62,629 bases of DNA from Saprospiraceae bacterium (GCA_020846655.1 JADLDL010000027.1:1-62629); one strand, 5' to 3'. Counted from the first letter of the stretch, positions 45,727 through 55,031 are shown. The notes: generated from the sequence alone by a model not told the origin. Numbers and translations: made by a program.

Positions 45727-47127
45727 ATGGAAAACTCCCGTTTACTCAAACTTTTGCGCAGCTTTTCTCCGGAGGAGTTGCGCGGGCTGAAAAAGTTTGT
45801 CCAAAGCCCGTATTTCAACCAGCGCCGCGAGGTGGTGGCCCTGTTCGAGTGGCTGGAAAAACCGCTGAAAACCGAACGGCCCGTGCCCGACAAAGAAGTC
45901 GCCTTTCGCGCCGTGTTCGGCGACCTGCCGTTCGACGACCACCGGATCCGGATGGCGATGAGTTTTTTGTTCCAATTGAGCACCCAGTTTTTGAGCATCC
46001 AGGATTTTCAGGCCGATGCCCCGGCCGCCAAACTGCGCCTCGCCGCCTTGTTGCGCCAGCGCAAACTACACGATCAGGCCGAACAACAACGCATCGACTC
46101 GGCTGCCGAACTGCTGCGCCGGCCCCTGCGCAACGCCGATTTTCACCAGCAACACTACCAGTTTTTGCTCGAAAAATACAGCGCCGAAGTAGCCCTGCGC
46201 CCCAACGGCCCCCTACCCCTCCAGGAGCTGTCGGACCAACTGGATCGCGCCTTCCTCAGCCGCAAACTCTGGCAGTCCTGCTTCATGCTCTCCCACCAAA
46301 CCGTCTACAACACCCGCTACGAATTCGGCCTGCTCGACGCTGCCCTGGAGCACCTCGCCGGCGCCAAAGCCCTCGAAGACCCCTGCGTGGCGCTGTACTT
46401 CCATTGCTACAACGCGCTGGCCAACCCGCGCGAAGAGACGCATTTCAAAGCCTTCAAACGCCTGTTGCTCCAGCACAGCCACTTGTTCCCGGACAACGAA
46501 CGCCGCGACCTCTACGTGCTGGCCATCAATTTTTGCATCCGCCAATACAACACTGGCAACCCGGAATACCTGTCCGAGCAATTCGATTTTTACCGCGAAG
46601 GCCTGGCCAAAAAATATTTCCTCACCGATGGCGTCCTCTCCCGCTACACCTACCAGAACGCCGCCACCATCGGCCTCGTCATGCACGAACTGGAGTGGGT
46701 AGAGTCGTTTATCCACGAGTACCGCGCGCACCTGCCCGAGCCGCACCGCGAAAGCCTGTTTTCCTTCAATATGGCCCGCCTCGAATACAAACGGCAGCAC
46801 CTCGACCAGGCGCTGCAATTGCTGCAAAAAGCCGAATACAAAGACCTGATGCTGAGCCTGGCGGCCAAAACCCTCCAACTCAAGATCTATTTTGAAATGG
46901 ATGCCTTCGACCTGCTCGAATCACACCTGCAGGCGCTGCAAACGTTCATCCGCCGGAAAAGCGCGCTGGGCTACCACCGCGAAAACTACCTGAACACCAT
47001 CCATTTCACCCGAAAACTGCTGGAAACCGACCTCTCTGACAAAGCCGGCCGGGCCGCCCTGCGGGCGGAAATCGAAGCCACCAAAGCCGTAGCCACCAAA
47101 GAGTGGCTACTGGAACAGGTGGAATAA
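45727..47127 (+). CDS. Helical 466-residue protein of unknown function (paralogue B)
   Basis: Same length and same fold pattern as the product at 11732-13132. Shared lines include the start MENS ... SPYFNQR, LYVLAINFCIRQYNTG, RESLFSFNMARLEY, LSLAAKTLQLKIYFE and GYHRENYLNTIHFT. It is all-helical and TPR-like, with no signal peptide or membrane helix. It is divergent from a T9SS type A protein with a DUF7619 module, exactly as paralogue A is. Function unknown; the conserved pairing suggests a role linked to that surface protein. It converges on the PaaZ-like gene with two bases between stops. Confidence 0.75.
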   Translation: MENSRLLKLLRSFSPEELRGLKKFVQSPYFNQRREVVALFEWLEKPLKTERPVPDKEVAFRAVFGDLPFDDHRIRMAMSFLFQLSTQFLSIQDFQADAPAAKLRLAALLRQRKLHDQAEQQRIDSAAELLRRPLRNADFHQQHYQFLLEKYSAEVALRPNGPLPLQELSDQLDRAFLSRKLWQSCFMLSHQTVYNTRYEFGLLDAALEHLAGAKALEDPCVALYFHCYNALANPREETHFKAFKRLLLQHSHLFPDNERRDLYVLAINFCIRQYNTGNPEYLSEQFDFYREGLAKKYFLTDGVLSRYTYQNAATIGLVMHELEWVESFIHEYRAHLPEPHRESLFSFNMARLEYKRQHLDQALQLLQKAEYKDLMLSLAAKTLQLKIYFEMDAFDLLESHLQALQTFIRRKSALGYHRENYLNTIHFTRKLLETDLSDKAGRAALRAEIEATKAVATKEWLLEQVE

Positions 47128-47129
47128 TT

Positions 47130-49184
47130 CTATACTTTTTTGCGCACCATCGTCAGGATCGTGGCAATCGCCACGGTTTCACCGCTTTCGTCGTACACAT
47201 CCACCAGCCATTTGACGATGCCGCGCGGAATGGCCGCGACCCCTTCCTTGTTGGGGTCGCTCTCCTGCTCAATTTTTTCTTTGACCGTCAGTTTTACCCC
47301 GATCGTCATGCCCGGGTACACGGGCTTGGTGAAGCGGCACTCGTCGAGGCCGTAGTTGAGCAGCACCGGACCTTTTTTGGCGTCAACAAACAAACCGGCC
47401 GCTTTGGACAACACGAAATAGCCGTGGGCCACCCGGCCGGTAAACGGCGTGCCTTCGAGCGCCGTGGCGTCCATGTGGGCGTAGAAATTATCGCCGCTGA
47501 CGTTGGCAAAATTGTGGATGTCGGCTTCCGAAACGGTGTGTTTGGCCGTGATGAGCGTTTCGCCGACAAACAGCTCATCAAAGTGTTTTTTGAATGGGTG
47601 CACCGGCGTTTCGGTCTGGGCCGCACCGGGCTGAAACTGGTTGGTCACGGCCGTGATATCGCTGGGGTGGCCCTGGATAGCCGTGCGTTGCAGGTAGTGT
47701 GTCACGCCGCGCAGGCCGCCCATCTCTTCGCCGCCGCCGGCATGTCCGGGGCCGCCGTGCACCAGCAGGGGCATGGGTGAGCCGTGGCCGGTGCTTTCTT
47801 TGGCCGATTCGCGGTTGAGCATCAGGATGCGGCCGTGGTAGGCGGCGGCGTTCAGGACGTATTCGCGCTGGATGCGCCGGTCGAAGGAGCAAATGGTGCT
47901 CACCAGCGATCCTTTGCCCAGTTGGGCGATTTGGATCGCCTCATCAAGGTTTTTGTAGGGCATGAGCGTGCTGACCGGCCCGAAACACTCGGTTTCGTGG
48001 CTGAGGGTCTGTTGCAGCGGGCGCTCGTTGAGCAACACGAGGGGCGGCAGAAACGCGCCGGTGTCGCGGCTGGCGCCGATGACCTCGAAGGCGTCGGGGT
48101 TGCCGATCACAACGGGCGTTTGAGCGCTCAGGAGCGCCAGTTTTTCGCGCACGCGATCCAGTTGCAGGCGGTTGATGAGGGCACCCATACGCACGCCCTC
48201 CACCGAAGGGTCGCCGATCGTGGTTTGCGCGAGGGCTTTGGCCAGGGCTGCTTGCACCGCTTCGAGCAGGCTTTCGGGCACGATGATGCGGCGCACGGCC
48301 GTGCATTTTTGGCCGGCTTTGGTCACCATTTCGCGGCGCACTTCTTTGATAAACAGGTCAAATTCGGGGGTGCCGGGCACAGCATCTTCGCCCAGCACAG
48401 CGGCATTGAGCGAATCGGCCTCCATGGTGTAGGGCACCGAATGCTGCACGATAGCCGGGTGGGTGCGCAGTTTTTTGCCGGTTTCGGCGCTGCCGGTGAA
48501 AGTCACCACGTCCTGGCTGGTCACATGGTCGAGCAGGCCGCGGCCCGTACCGACGAGGAGTTGAAGAGCGCCTTCCGGCAAAATACCCGAGGCGATGATG
48601 TCGCGGACAATGGCTTCTGTGAGAAACGAGGTTTGTTCGCTGGGTTTGACCACTGCGGGTACGCCGGCCAGCAGGTTGACGGCTATTTTTTCCAGCATGC
48701 CCCAAACGGGGAAGTTGAACGCGTTGATGTGCACCGCCACGCCGTGCTTGGGCACCAGGATATGATGCCCCACGAAGGTATTTTCTTTGGACAAGCGCAC
48801 CAGTTCGCCCTCCACGAAGTAGGGCTCGTCGGGGAAACGCCGGCGCAGGCTGCTGTAGGCGAACAGGTTGCCGATACCGCCTTCGATATCGACCCAGGAG
48901 TCGGGGCGGGTGGCGCCGGTCCAGTGGCTGAGGCTGTAGTATTTTTCCTTGCGTTCGAGCAGGTAAAACGCCAGTGCTTTGAGCAGGCGGCCGCGCTCCT
49001 GGAACGTGAGGCGGCGCAGCGGCGGGCCGCCGGTACGGCGGGCGTAGTCGAGGATGGCGCCGTAGTCCAGTCCCGCGTCGGAGGCGGTGGCGATAATATC
49101 GCCGGTGTAGGCGTTGTATTGCGGGGTACCTTCGCCGTCGCCGGCAACCCAGGCGCCGAGGACGTAGTTGTGTAGTGCAGACAT
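47130..49184 (-). CDS. paaZ: PaaZ-type bifunctional aldehyde dehydrogenase / oxepin-CoA hydrolase
   Basis: In phenylacetate breakdown PaaZ opens the oxepin-CoA ring (C-terminal hydratase) and oxidises the resulting aldehyde with NADP+ (N-terminal dehydrogenase). The 684-residue protein has both: an aldehyde dehydrogenase with catalytic Cys in [10 protein letters not shown], Glu in [15 protein letters not shown] and FTGSAETG, and a MaoC-like hotdog domain (about residues 545-680) with [10 protein letters not shown] carrying the Asp/His pair. No other paa gene is in the window. The -7 element at 49225-49232 excludes the in-frame ATG at 49289, so I use 49184. Confidence 0.88.
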   Translation of the reverse strand: MSALHNYVLGAWVAGDGEGTPQYNAYTGDIIATASDAGLDYGAILDYARRTGGPPLRRLTFQERGRLLKALAFYLLERKEKYYSLSHWTGATRPDSWVDIEGGIGNLFAYSSLRRRFPDEPYFVEGELVRLSKENTFVGHHILVPKHGVAVHINAFNFPVWGMLEKIAVNLLAGVPAVVKPSEQTSFLTEAIVRDIIASGILPEGALQLLVGTGRGLLDHVTSQDVVTFTGSAETGKKLRTHPAIVQHSVPYTMEADSLNAAVLGEDAVPGTPEFDLFIKEVRREMVTKAGQKCTAVRRIIVPESLLEAVQAALAKALAQTTIGDPSVEGVRMGALINRLQLDRVREKLALLSAQTPVVIGNPDAFEVIGASRDTGAFLPPLVLLNERPLQQTLSHETECFGPVSTLMPYKNLDEAIQIAQLGKGSLVSTICSFDRRIQREYVLNAAAYHGRILMLNRESAKESTGHGSPMPLLVHGGPGHAGGGEEMGGLRGVTHYLQRTAIQGHPSDITAVTNQFQPGAAQTETPVHPFKKHFDELFVGETLITAKHTVSEADIHNFANVSGDNFYAHMDATALEGTPFTGRVAHGYFVLSKAAGLFVDAKKGPVLLNYGLDECRFTKPVYPGMTIGVKLTVKEKIEQESDPNKEGVAAIPRGIVKWLVDVYDESGETVAIATILTMVRKKV

Positions 49185-49224
49185 AGTGTGGTGTATGGTT
49201 AGCAGACCCTTGGGGGAGGCGGCG

Positions 49225-49232
49225 CAAAAGTA
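49225..49232 (-). promoter_or_regulatory. Bacteroidota -7 promoter element (TACTTTTG)
   Basis: Perfect TAnnTTTG match 41 bp before the paaZ ATG. No TTTG at -33. Confidence 0.5.
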
Positions 49233-49304
49233 GAGAATTGCCGATGAATCCGGGATGGCATCCGGATTGGCAAAATAGTGCGGCACCACGAGGAGTTTGA
49301 ACTA

Positions 49305-49460
49305 CTAAAAACAAGTGGCCTCAACCGCGAAGCCGAAGTCGGAATAGCGGAAATGTTTTACAAACAGCGATATGACATTCAACCCTTCTTTTCGCAGCAT
49401 TACCACTACATCCGGCGAGATGTTTTCGTCTGCTAAAAAGGAAAATGCACGAAATTTCAT
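49305..49460 (-). pseudogene. Truncated DUF5615 PIN-like toxin gene
   Basis: A 51-residue reading frame whose start overlaps the DUF433 stop codon (ATGA). It begins like a DUF5615 PIN-like ribonuclease (FSFLADENISPDVVVMLRKE, then GLNVIS), keeping the first acidic residues of the active site, then stops. Intact family members are about 110-120 residues and carry further catalytic acids later, so this copy has lost most of the nuclease. It is probably a decayed toxin partner of the DUF433 protein. Confidence 0.6.
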
Positions 49461-49690
49461 GCAGCAATCGGTTTCGGGTCATGCCGGAGGGCTTCTATAG
49501 CATAGGCAATAGCCTCCTGAACCAGCACTTCCGTCAAACGGGGATAGTGTTTCACGATTTCGACGACAGAAGCGCCGTGGTGCAGGCACTCCAATATAAA
49601 TTCAACACTGATCAGTGTTCCTTTGATCACAGGTTTGCCACCCAGGATTTCTGGGTTGCGTTCAATATTTTGAAATTTTTGCCCTTTCAT
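49457..49690 (-). CDS. DUF433 antitoxin-like protein
   Basis: A 77-residue protein of the DUF433 (VapB-like HTH) family, recognised by RNPEILGGKPVIKGTLISVE, FILECLHHGAS and the HYPRL turn-helix. DUF433 genes usually precede a DUF5615 PIN-like nuclease in the same operon; here only a cut-short version follows, overlapping by four bases. The perfect -7 element at 49695-49702 puts the transcript start at about 49691, one base before this ATG, so the mRNA may be leaderless. Confidence 0.82.
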   Translation of the reverse strand: MKGQKFQNIERNPEILGGKPVIKGTLISVEFILECLHHGASVVEIVKHYPRLTEVLVQEAIAYAIEALRHDPKPIAA

Positions 49691-49694
49691 TCTA

Positions 49695-49726
49695 CAAAAA
49701 TATTCAATTTACAGAACGCATGCAAC
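49695..49726 (-). promoter_or_regulatory. Bacteroidota promoter (GTTG-N20-TATTTTTG)
   Basis: The -7 at 49695-49702 is perfect, the -33 GTTG at 49723-49726 has one mismatch, and the spacing is 20 bp. It implies a very short or absent leader for the DUF433 gene. Confidence 0.55.
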
Positions 49727-49767
49727 AAAACCCTGCCCGCCTGCACCATACCTGAAAAGGATGCCCT

Positions 49768-50313
49768 ATGATCGACCCTCCACTGAAACAATTGCTGGCC
49801 GGATGCCGGCGCGGCGACACCCACGCACAACGGGCCTTGTTCGAGCAGTACCAATCCCGCTTGTTTGTGGTGTGCCTGCGCTATGCCCGCGACCGCCCCG
49901 AAGCCCAAGACATGTTGCAGGAAGCCTTTCTGGCGATCTTCCGCGACCTGGGCCAGTACAACGGCAGTGGGGCGTTTGAGGCTTGGCTACGCCGGGTGAC
50001 GGTACGAAGCGCACTGCAACACCTCCGCCGGAAAAACCCTTTGCGCTTTGCGGAAGATTATCAAAACCTGCCGTCAGATACCTGGAACACCTTACCCGAC
50101 ACCGATCTCACCGGCGAAGCCATCCTCCAACTGGTGCAACAACTCCCCACGGGATACCGCACCGTGTTCAATCTCCACTGCGTGGAAGCCTACTCCTACC
50201 CTGAAATTGCCGCCGAACTGGGCATCAGTGAAAGCAGCGTGCGCTCGCAATACGCCCGGGCCTGCAAACACCTGCGCAGCCTGGTGGAAAAACTGCTCAC
50301 TTGTACCTTATAA
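49768..50313 (+). CDS. ECF-family RNA polymerase sigma factor
   Basis: A 181-residue sigma-70 factor of the ECF type that directs RNA polymerase to a specific regulon. Region 2 spans about 20-90 (ALFEQYQSRLFVVCLRY, DMLQEAFLAIF, FEAWLRRVTVRSALQ) and region 4 about 115-175 (LPTGYRTVFNLHCVEAYSY, GISESSVRSQYARA). The next gene, 27 bp downstream, encodes a single-pass membrane protein placed where an anti-sigma factor would be. The signal it answers is unknown. An ATG seven bases upstream (49761) is in another frame. Confidence 0.9.
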   Translation: MIDPPLKQLLAGCRRGDTHAQRALFEQYQSRLFVVCLRYARDRPEAQDMLQEAFLAIFRDLGQYNGSGAFEAWLRRVTVRSALQHLRRKNPLRFAEDYQNLPSDTWNTLPDTDLTGEAILQLVQQLPTGYRTVFNLHCVEAYSYPEIAAELGISESSVRSQYARACKHLRSLVEKLLTCTL

Positions 50314-50340
50314 CCTTCACCCAGCCAACACACATCCGAT

Positions 50341-52422
50341 ATGGAAGATAAATCCTCTACCAATACACCTTTTGAAAAACTCATGCGGCAGCAACTCAAA
50401 CAGTTGGATGCCACGCCAGAGCCCGATACCTGGGCCCAAATTGCCGCCCAACAAAGCGGCCCCAACAAGTGGTTGCGCCTGCGCCACTACGCCAAAATCG
50501 GACTCCCCATAGCGGCCCTCTGCCTGCTGGCCCTTGGCGGCTGGTGGTACCAGCGCAGCACCGGCACGCCCCCTGTGGCGCCCGCCAACACCACCCCGGC
50601 GCTCGAATCGGCCACACCGCCGCCGCCCGTGGCAGAACAGGCAACACCGGGCGAAGGCTTCTTACCTGGCGCCAATCCGGCTGCCGGGCCCGGCGAAGCA
50701 CAAATCTATCCGCCGCCAGTCGCCGCCAACCGGCGCTGGGGCAACCAATTGAACACCGTGCCGGCAGCTACCGTACAGTTTCAGGCCGAGGCCGGGCTGG
50801 ACTACCGCAGCCCCGTGTCGGGCACCAGCGTACAAATTCCTGGCGGCGCCCTGGTACATGCCGATGGCCGGCCCGTGCGCGGCAAAGTGGACCTGCTGTT
50901 CCGGGAATACCGCAACATTCCGGATTTCCTGGCCTCAGGTATTCCGATGCACTACGGCGACCAGCGCGGCAATTATTCCTTCAACAGCGGCGGTATGTTT
51001 GAGGTGCGGGTGAGCCAAAACGGAGAGCAACTCCAAATGGGCCCGGGCCAGCAATACGATGTGGCCTTTGTGCCCACCAGCCAACTGGCCAAAGCGAGTT
51101 TGTACTACCTCGACGACGCTACCGGCAACTGGAGTTATGTGCCGGACGCTGCCTTTGCGAGCGGCGAAAACGGACTGCCCAGCGCCCTGCCGCCCGTAGC
51201 CAGCGAAGCAGAAGTGACCCAGGGCAACAGCGGCCGCGACCTGGCCAACTGCCTGCCCGATGTGCCGTTTTTACCCGTCAATGCCGACGTGGTCGAATGG
51301 GTAAAACAATCCGTGCAGGCCGGCTATGATCTCGCCACCGAAAAATACAAAATGCCCAAGTGGTTCCGGAAAGTGCCCTGGATGAACAACGAGCAACTGC
51401 TCAACAGCCTGGAGCGCAGCAAGATCCGCATCGTGCGCGACCGCGACCGGATGGAGCAATTTTTCCCGGAAGACATCAACAACGTGTTCACCGAACTCAA
51501 GGCCTTCAAAGGCTGCTATTTTATGCGCTCGGTGGACTCCACCAACAACCCGCAGGTGACGGACCAACTCAGCTCGGAAGACTACTGGCAGCGCATGTCG
51601 ATTTTCAAAGACAAGGGCAACACCGTGCACATCACCCTGTACAGCGAAAAAGGCATGATCGAGTTTTATGCCGACCTGACGGCCAGTGCCGGCAACAGCA
51701 GTTTTAACGTCGACAAAGTGCTGGCCGAATACCACCGCCTGCGTACCGAACGCCAAAACAACTTCGAAGCCCTGGTGACCAACCTGCGCCGCTTCCTGTG
51801 GCTGGCGCCGGCCTTCCAGGGGCAGGACGAGTGGTGCATGGAGACGGCGGTGTGGCTGGACTGGTTCGAAGCCAACCACCCGCAGATGCGCCGCCGCTAC
51901 GAGGCCCTGGTGAAAGCCGGTGTGAGCAGCAACGATTCCATCGCCCAGGCTACCTGGACGGCCTGGCGCAGCCGCATCCGCAACCAGCACCTCGACCGCT
52001 ACGACCGGCCCGGCTCGGTGCTGCGCAACACCAAAAACAGCATGGTCTATGCCCTGCAAGTCAGTTCTTTCGGGGTGTACAACTGCGACCAGATCTATCG
52101 CCTGAGCTCCGGGTATATCTACGCGGCCTACCAAACCGCCGACGGCCGCCGCGTGGTGCCCGCCACCGTAAGCGTGATGGAGCGCAACGCCCGCATGTTT
52201 TTCACCCTGCCCTCCACCGAGCGCCTGCTGAGCGCGCCGGGCCGCCAGATCGACGTGGTCGTGACCGACCGCGAGGGCCGCAACTACCATATCCCGGGCG
52301 AGCGGTACGCCCGGTTCATCAACACGAGAGATCCCAAAGCCAACTCCAACACCTTCGTGGTGGATGATATTACCGAAAAAACGCGCACGCCCCGCGGCTG
52401 GGCGGAGTACCTGGATATGTAA
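50341..52422 (+). CDS. Single-pass membrane protein, putative anti-sigma factor with large extracytoplasmic domain
   Basis: A 693-residue protein. The first ~50 residues are cytoplasmic (FEKLMRQQLKQLDATPEPDTW is anti-sigma-like). One transmembrane helix follows (about 58-73, around IGLPIAALCLLALGGWW), then a Pro/Ala linker, and about 570 periplasmic residues. That part contains a beta-rich unit (VQIPGGALVHADGRPVRGKV ... LFREYRN) and a C-terminal region with repeated beta strands. It follows the ECF sigma gene by 27 bp, so it is probably its membrane regulator. I recognise no named family for the periplasmic part. Confidence 0.7.
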   Translation: MEDKSSTNTPFEKLMRQQLKQLDATPEPDTWAQIAAQQSGPNKWLRLRHYAKIGLPIAALCLLALGGWWYQRSTGTPPVAPANTTPALESATPPPPVAEQATPGEGFLPGANPAAGPGEAQIYPPPVAANRRWGNQLNTVPAATVQFQAEAGLDYRSPVSGTSVQIPGGALVHADGRPVRGKVDLLFREYRNIPDFLASGIPMHYGDQRGNYSFNSGGMFEVRVSQNGEQLQMGPGQQYDVAFVPTSQLAKASLYYLDDATGNWSYVPDAAFASGENGLPSALPPVASEAEVTQGNSGRDLANCLPDVPFLPVNADVVEWVKQSVQAGYDLATEKYKMPKWFRKVPWMNNEQLLNSLERSKIRIVRDRDRMEQFFPEDINNVFTELKAFKGCYFMRSVDSTNNPQVTDQLSSEDYWQRMSIFKDKGNTVHITLYSEKGMIEFYADLTASAGNSSFNVDKVLAEYHRLRTERQNNFEALVTNLRRFLWLAPAFQGQDEWCMETAVWLDWFEANHPQMRRRYEALVKAGVSSNDSIAQATWTAWRSRIRNQHLDRYDRPGSVLRNTKNSMVYALQVSSFGVYNCDQIYRLSSGYIYAAYQTADGRRVVPATVSVMERNARMFFTLPSTERLLSAPGRQIDVVVTDREGRNYHIPGERYARFINTRDPKANSNTFVVDDITEKTRTPRGWAEYLDM

Positions 52423-52446
52423 CATCGGTATTTGTACTACAAAGGC

Positions 52447-52485
52447 AGGGGCTGTTCCGGATATTCCGGGGCAGCCCTTTTTTTT
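52447..52485 (+). terminator. Intrinsic terminator of the sigma/anti-sigma operon
   Basis: GGGCTGTTCCGG pairs with CCGGGGCAGCCC (52449-52477) and is followed by eight T residues. It overlaps the 5' end of the GerW-like reading frame. Confidence 0.85.
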
Positions 52486-52486
52486 G

Positions 52487-52836
52487 AAGAAGTACTCACC
52501 AAAGTCACCGAGTTTCTGAAATCCGAAGCCAAAACGGAAACCGTGATTGGCAAAGAATTCACGCTCGGCGAATTCACTTGTGTGCCCGTCGTTCGGGTAG
52601 GATTTGGTTTTGGATATGGCGGTGGAGAAGGCGAAGACGGACAGAAATCGCACGGCGGCGGCATCGGCACGGGCGCCGGTATCGGCATTGAGCCGCTGGG
52701 CTTTTTGGTAAGCCGCGGCCCTGAAATTTCGTTTGTGCCCTCGCGCAGCAGCAAAGGCCTGGCGGCTGCCTTTGAAAAAATGCCGGATGTGCTGGAAAAA
52801 TTCCTCGCCGGCAAAGAAAAATCCAGCATCAATTGA
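52487..52836 (+). pseudogene. GerW/YtfJ-family reading frame without a normal start codon
   Basis: The frame encodes almost a complete GerW (YtfJ) family protein: EEVLTKVTEFLKSEAKTETV, GEFTCVPVVRVGFGFG, a Gly-rich loop, GTGAGIGIEPLGFLV and SFVPSRSS. In other bacteria this family is a small soluble protein of unknown role outside sporulation. No ATG, GTG or CTG lies at the expected start. The only upstream in-frame candidate is a TTG at 52432, which would add residues encoded by a terminator stem. The first few codons appear to have been lost or replaced, so the gene may be silent or may use a rare start. The last residues are KEKSSIN. Confidence 0.6.
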
Positions 52837-53310
52837 AAGGAACACCGGCGTTTCAGTATGGCGACAGGGCGTAGGCCTTGTCGCCATTTTTTTTGGTGAA
52901 GCCATGTTTCTTGTGTATACCCTAGCCGTGGCAGGTGCCTCAACAAGCAAAAAGCGCTTCGCAGCGTGGTACAAGTCCTCCTCGGTGCCGTTTTTGGCAG
53001 CATAGGCTGGACTCAAAATTCCTGCTCCACTTGGGTAAAAAGCAATTATACGCCCCTAAAAATGTCTGAATTTGACAAATACGAATAATTTACAAGAATA
53101 GGTACTTGCAGGGTTATTGGTTAAACTGTCATGGTTATCCGGTAAACATACATGGTTATCAGATTTGGGTGCTTCGGGTGAACTTTTTGCAAGTTGAAGC
53201 AGCTTGTGATTAAAGAAAAATCGCGGATATATTTGAAGCATTGATTCTTCTTGCTTGAAGAGAAATGAAATCGGTCAGTTATCTACTTTTATCCCATAAA
53301 ATATTTCCTT
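52837..53310. other. Intergenic region with a gene remnant, start of AT-rich island
   Basis: About 470 bp without an intact gene. The GC-rich part to about 53020 holds the DUF6157 remnant (52953-53010). AT content then rises sharply. Two copies of CATGGTTATC occur at about 53129 and 53151. A possible -7 element (TACTTTTA) at 53284-53291 precedes the next gene. Confidence 0.55.
52953..53010 (-). pseudogene. Fragment of a DUF6157-family gene
   Basis: Minus-strand translation gives PAYAAKNGTEEDLYHAAKRF, matching RAYAAKNGIQEDLQHAREAF of the intact gene at 57078-57485. At DNA level, GTGCCGTTTTTGGCAGCATAGGC and the CAAGTCCTCCT just before it are shared with that gene in the same orientation. Only about 20 codons remain, with no start or stop. 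Confidence 0.6.
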
Positions 53311-54708
53311 ATGAAGCATTTTTCTATTTTCTCAAAAAAATTGTTTATTACATATATTTTTGCCTTAATTTTAGCGCCAAGTAGTTGCACACTTGATTCT
53401 ACTGTCATGCCACCTGCTGTTAGTGCAGTAGATGCTTGTGAGTTTGAGCAATATAGCCAATATGGAACGTTCTTTTATGAACATCTCAAATATAATTTGG
53501 CAAATGACGCACCTGAAAAATTACTCCCAAGGGTATATCAAGCCGCATTTATGCATATATATGATTCGCTTACTACTGTGATGGCCGGACTTGACTTTAT
53601 TCAAAAGTTAAACCATTTCAATGAAGGTGGATTAATCTCAAGCAACCTGTATCTTTTTTATACGCAATTAGATAGTTTACTTACAAAAGTTGGCTCAGAA
53701 GCGCTTAGTCATGAGCAAGTTCAGGTCGGAATTCAGCGACTTGCCGATTCAAAAAAAGCCGATTCCAATTATTTGTGTATTGAGAAAAGTTACATTGTTG
53801 GCATATGTTCTATATTAAGCAATTACCTGACTTATTTAAATGAAGTAGGTTGGCTTGAAAACAATTTACAGCCGGCTGAATCTCCAGTTAGTTTTAGAAG
53901 TTGCAGTTTTTTGGAGATTTTTGAGTGCACTATAATAGGCTCAGGGGGATTTTTGGGAGGGGCACTTTTGGGCGCTGTTGCTGGGGCTCTTGCTGGAATA
54001 GGGATAAATATTGGTATAGATATAATTGGCTTGAATATTAATCAGGACACATCTTTTATTGGTGCTGTGATATTAGGTGCAATAGTCGGCTCTATTTATG
54101 GAATGCTCAATGCCTTAGATGGTTGTTGCAATACTGATGTTGAATGCAAGCCAGTATTAGGTGTATCATTAGCATTCAGTAGCTGCAACCCAATTGCAAC
54201 TTATAAAGCATTCGGGTTTGGCATTGACGACATTTCGTTGGTCTGGGCTAATGTAGGTGGAACACCTGCCGTTTCAACTACGACAACCTCTATCCCCTCA
54301 TTAACAATTACACAAACGGCATCTACAACTCCGATTACTACCGGAATAATCTCGGTTTGTTCGAACTCATCTACAAATATAAGCCCATCGTTTGTACGAA
54401 ACCTTTCTTCATTAGCCAGTCAAGTTCTTGGTGTCACTTTACATGGAAACACCGAAATACCCCGTGAAGAAACTGGAGAAACTTTTACCTATTATTTAGC
54501 AGGTTTTGACCCAAATCGCTATGTAGTTGATACCTGGGGAGCTTGGCATGGCACTATAGTAAACACAAGTAATGATAGTGTTGACATCATCTGGAATGAC
54601 ATTGATGAAAAAGGTGAAGTATTCGTTCGCATTAAAAATATTTGTCCAAATGGAGAAACAAGATCATATGTTTTAAAAATAAATATTGGAAATGGAAATA
54701 TGCACTAA
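53311..54708 (+). CDS. Hypothetical lipoprotein with a glycine-zipper segment
   Basis: A 465-residue predicted lipoprotein (FALILAPSSC|TLD), encoded in AT-rich DNA unlike its neighbours. Residues ~30-190 are mainly helical. A strongly hydrophobic Gly-rich stretch follows (about 208-265; SGGFLGGALLGAVAGALAG and ILGAIVGSIYGML), a glycine zipper that could insert in a membrane. A Thr/Ser-rich linker (about 320-350) precedes a C-terminal beta-rich domain. No family is recognised. The base composition and local context suggest horizontal transfer. A membrane-acting or surface protein is possible but unproven. Confidence 0.62.
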   Translation: MKHFSIFSKKLFITYIFALILAPSSCTLDSTVMPPAVSAVDACEFEQYSQYGTFFYEHLKYNLANDAPEKLLPRVYQAAFMHIYDSLTTVMAGLDFIQKLNHFNEGGLISSNLYLFYTQLDSLLTKVGSEALSHEQVQVGIQRLADSKKADSNYLCIEKSYIVGICSILSNYLTYLNEVGWLENNLQPAESPVSFRSCSFLEIFECTIIGSGGFLGGALLGAVAGALAGIGINIGIDIIGLNINQDTSFIGAVILGAIVGSIYGMLNALDGCCNTDVECKPVLGVSLAFSSCNPIATYKAFGFGIDDISLVWANVGGTPAVSTTTTSIPSLTITQTASTTPITTGIISVCSNSSTNISPSFVRNLSSLASQVLGVTLHGNTEIPREETGETFTYYLAGFDPNRYVVDTWGAWHGTIVNTSNDSVDIIWNDIDEKGEVFVRIKNICPNGETRSYVLKINIGNGNMH

Positions 54709-55031
54709 TCGTCTTACGTTTATTGGGCTGAGCCAGAGGTTTGCTAACGGGTATGTTTTTTAACATCGTTGGCAGATTTACTGTTTCACTTTACTAATAA
54801 ACATATATAATATATAGATAACACTACAGACAACCATTAACAACCCGCAGTGGCTAATTATTTTTGTACAGGCACAAATATCTGTCGGACTTAGGGCTTT
54901 CGCAATCATGACCAGTAGGAATCAGAAATAATCTAGCACAATTAAAAATGTATCTTGCAAAAGGCATAAGCAACACAGCAACCCTTACTATGCTTTGTAT
55001 CAAGCAAATAGTTAGTTAAACTAATTCAGCG
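54709..55031. other. AT-rich spacer, no gene seen
   Basis: About 320 bp between the two lipoprotein genes. It includes a short AT-only run near 54803-54815 (ATATATAATATATAG) and no recognisable promoter, RNA gene or repeat. Confidence 0.6.

Noticed and set aside
51271-53016. 581-residue minus-strand reading frame
   Set aside because: Antisense to the anti-sigma-like gene. Only its first 20 residues are meaningful, as a DUF6157 fragment, and they are listed separately.
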